DNA from: Spyradomonas excrementavium
GTDB lineage: Bacteria > Cyanobacteriota > Vampirovibrionia > Gastranaerophilales > Gastranaerophilaceae
DNA length: 6,274 nt
NCBI GenBank assembly: GCA_018714005.1
Contig: DVOA01000020.1
Coordinates: forward strand, 1-6,274
Reading direction: 5' to 3'
Of this stretch, positions 5,339 through 6,274 are shown one piece after another (the first letter of the stretch is position 1; each line of letters starts with the position of its first letter). Under the pieces are notes generated by a model, which worked only from the letters and a program-made list of their open reading frames with translations, was not told the origin of the DNA and did not search any database. Both the position numbers and the translations under genes were made by a program.

Positions 5339-6274
5339 TTACGCATTTCGTACCATTGTTCTTAAATGATTGTTGTTATTTTTTATTCCCTCAAAAGTAA
5401 TTGCATTAAGCAGCTGCTTGTTTTCCAGCAAATACTTTTGGACATCCTTAGAATCCCACGCCTTAATATTGAAATTATTGAATACAACGTTACTTCCGCC
5501 GGAATTTCTGTCATATTCAACATTTTCCCCCGGACTCAGAACCCTTTCTCCTCCTTTCAATAACGCCAGCTGCTCATCTGTACCCGGAAGATTGACATTC
5601 GCACCATCAGGAACGATTCCGCCGGAATGGTGCTTAGAAGCAGTGGCAACATTTGCTATAGCACCTGCCCAACCGCCCTGGAAAAAGCCCTTAATTCCGC
5701 TTCCCACGGCCTTAATAGCTCCGTAAGACGCTCTTATCGCCTGAATTGCATTTGCTGCGTTTTGTTCATTAAATATCATACTCATCAGAGCATCAGCGGA
5801 GATTTTTATCATCTCGTTGGCAAGATTTTTGCCGAGATTTTTAAAATTCGTTTCAAAATTTTCAAAATCCGTTAACATTTTTGTCAAACCGTCTGACAGC
5901 TCATCCGACATCCCTTCAACCATTTCCCCGACAAAACCATTCGGATTTTCCTCATCATCATCTCCTTTAAAACCGGAGCTCTGTTTCCTGTTCTGGCGAA
6001 GTAGAAAGAGCGCTGATTTCCTTTTGTCTTCATCGTCTGCATAGCGCTCGTTTATTGCTTTTATATTTTCCATATGTTCAGTGTATTCGTTGAGATTTTG
6101 CTGAAATTTTTCTTTGTTATTTGCACCGAACAGAAATCTTTCCAGAGCGCTCTGGTGTTCTTCGCTCGAGCCGGCTTTATCTACTGTTTCTATTATCTCT
6201 TCCAGTACGTTTTTTTGCTCTGTTACATACTCCCTCATTGTTTCGCTATACTCTGCTCGAAATCTTTCCGCTCC
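5339..6274 (-). CDS. Phage tail tape measure protein, C-terminal part
   Basis: The frame is open from the right edge to TAA at 5339, so only the last 311 residues are seen. The ATG at 6238 has no ribosome binding site and the frame continues past it, so it is not taken as the start. The visible part begins with about 100 charged, probably coiled-coil residues (Glu, Lys, Asn, Gln). A helical stretch follows around FKNLGKNLANEMIKISADAL (about 144-163), like the lambda-family tape measure C-terminus. Then come a Gly/Ala hydrophobic segment (about 180-212) and the typical ending HHSGGIVP ... PGTDEQLALLKGGERVLSPG, family form 'H-x-GG-x-v ... E-x-pa-L-kkGErVl'. The last 50 residues (VVFNNFNIKAW onward) are a short beta/helix cap. 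The protein sets tail length and is ejected ahead of the DNA. Only the C-terminus is seen, but the motif order is characteristic. Confidence 0.82.
   Translation of the reverse strand, partial: GAERFRAEYSETMREYVTEQKNVLEEIIETVDKAGSSEEHQSALERFLFGANNKEKFQQNLNEYTEHMENIKAINERYADDEDKRKSALFLLRQNRKQSSGFKGDDDEENPNGFVGEMVEGMSDELSDGLTKMLTDFENFETNFKNLGKNLANEMIKISADALMSMIFNEQNAANAIQAIRASYGAIKAVGSGIKGFFQGGWAGAIANVATASKHHSGGIVPDGANVNLPGTDEQLALLKGGERVLSPGENVEYDRNSGGSNVVFNNFNIKAWDSKDVQKYLLENKQLLNAITFEGIKNNNNHLRTMVRNA

Noticed and set aside
5320..5346. Longer chaperone start at ATG 5346
   Set aside because: It overlaps the tape measure stop and has no ribosome binding site, while ATG 5319 has a perfect AGGAGG at ideal spacing.
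5370..5726. Plus-strand ORF of 118 codons antisense to the tape measure
   Set aside because: It overlaps the strongest tape measure motifs on the other strand and shows no start signal.

Overview
The window is a piece of the tail-morphogenesis region of a long, non-contractile (siphovirus or lambda/GTA-like) phage or prophage. Every supportable gene lies on the minus strand, so the region reads from right to left. The DNA is AT-rich and dense, with gaps of 2-19 nt inside the main cluster, AGGAGG-type ribosome binding sites, and TAA, TAG and TGA all used as stops, consistent with the standard bacterial code. The host is uncertain. The N-terminal collar-like part of the leftmost protein resembles, from memory, tail proteins common in gut-metagenome phages and in Gastranaerophilales (Vampirovibrionia) assemblies. 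That is a weak lead, not an identification.

Layout in transcription order: (1) 6274-5339, the C-terminal end of a tape-measure-like protein whose start lies beyond the right edge. (2) 5319-4721, a tail assembly chaperone locus with two overlapping frames joined by a probable programmed -1 frameshift at an A9G tract; the 0 frame gives a 128-residue G-like protein and the slip gives a 199-residue GT-like fusion. (3) 4703-4332, a small NlpC/P60-type cysteine peptidase, the counterpart of lambda K or GTA gp14. (4) 4329-1912, an 805-residue tail tip / host-specificity protein of the gpJ type. (5) An intrinsic terminator directly after it. (6) A 127-bp gap with two further inverted repeats, one of which places the Shine-Dalgarno sequence in a hairpin loop. 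(7) 1784 to the left edge, a large tail fibre/collar-like protein, incomplete.

Functionally, the tape measure sets tail length, the chaperone pair coats the tape measure during assembly, the peptidase probably cuts peptidoglycan from the tail tip, the J-like protein forms the central tip, and the fibre is likely a receptor-binding accessory. The least expected points are: the frameshifted chaperone lies downstream of the tape measure rather than upstream; no distal-tail genes (lambda M, L, I equivalents) separate tape measure, chaperone, peptidase and J; and the fibre gene is separated by a terminator and has a structured leader. I found no RNA genes, insertion sequences, CRISPR arrays or plus-strand genes.
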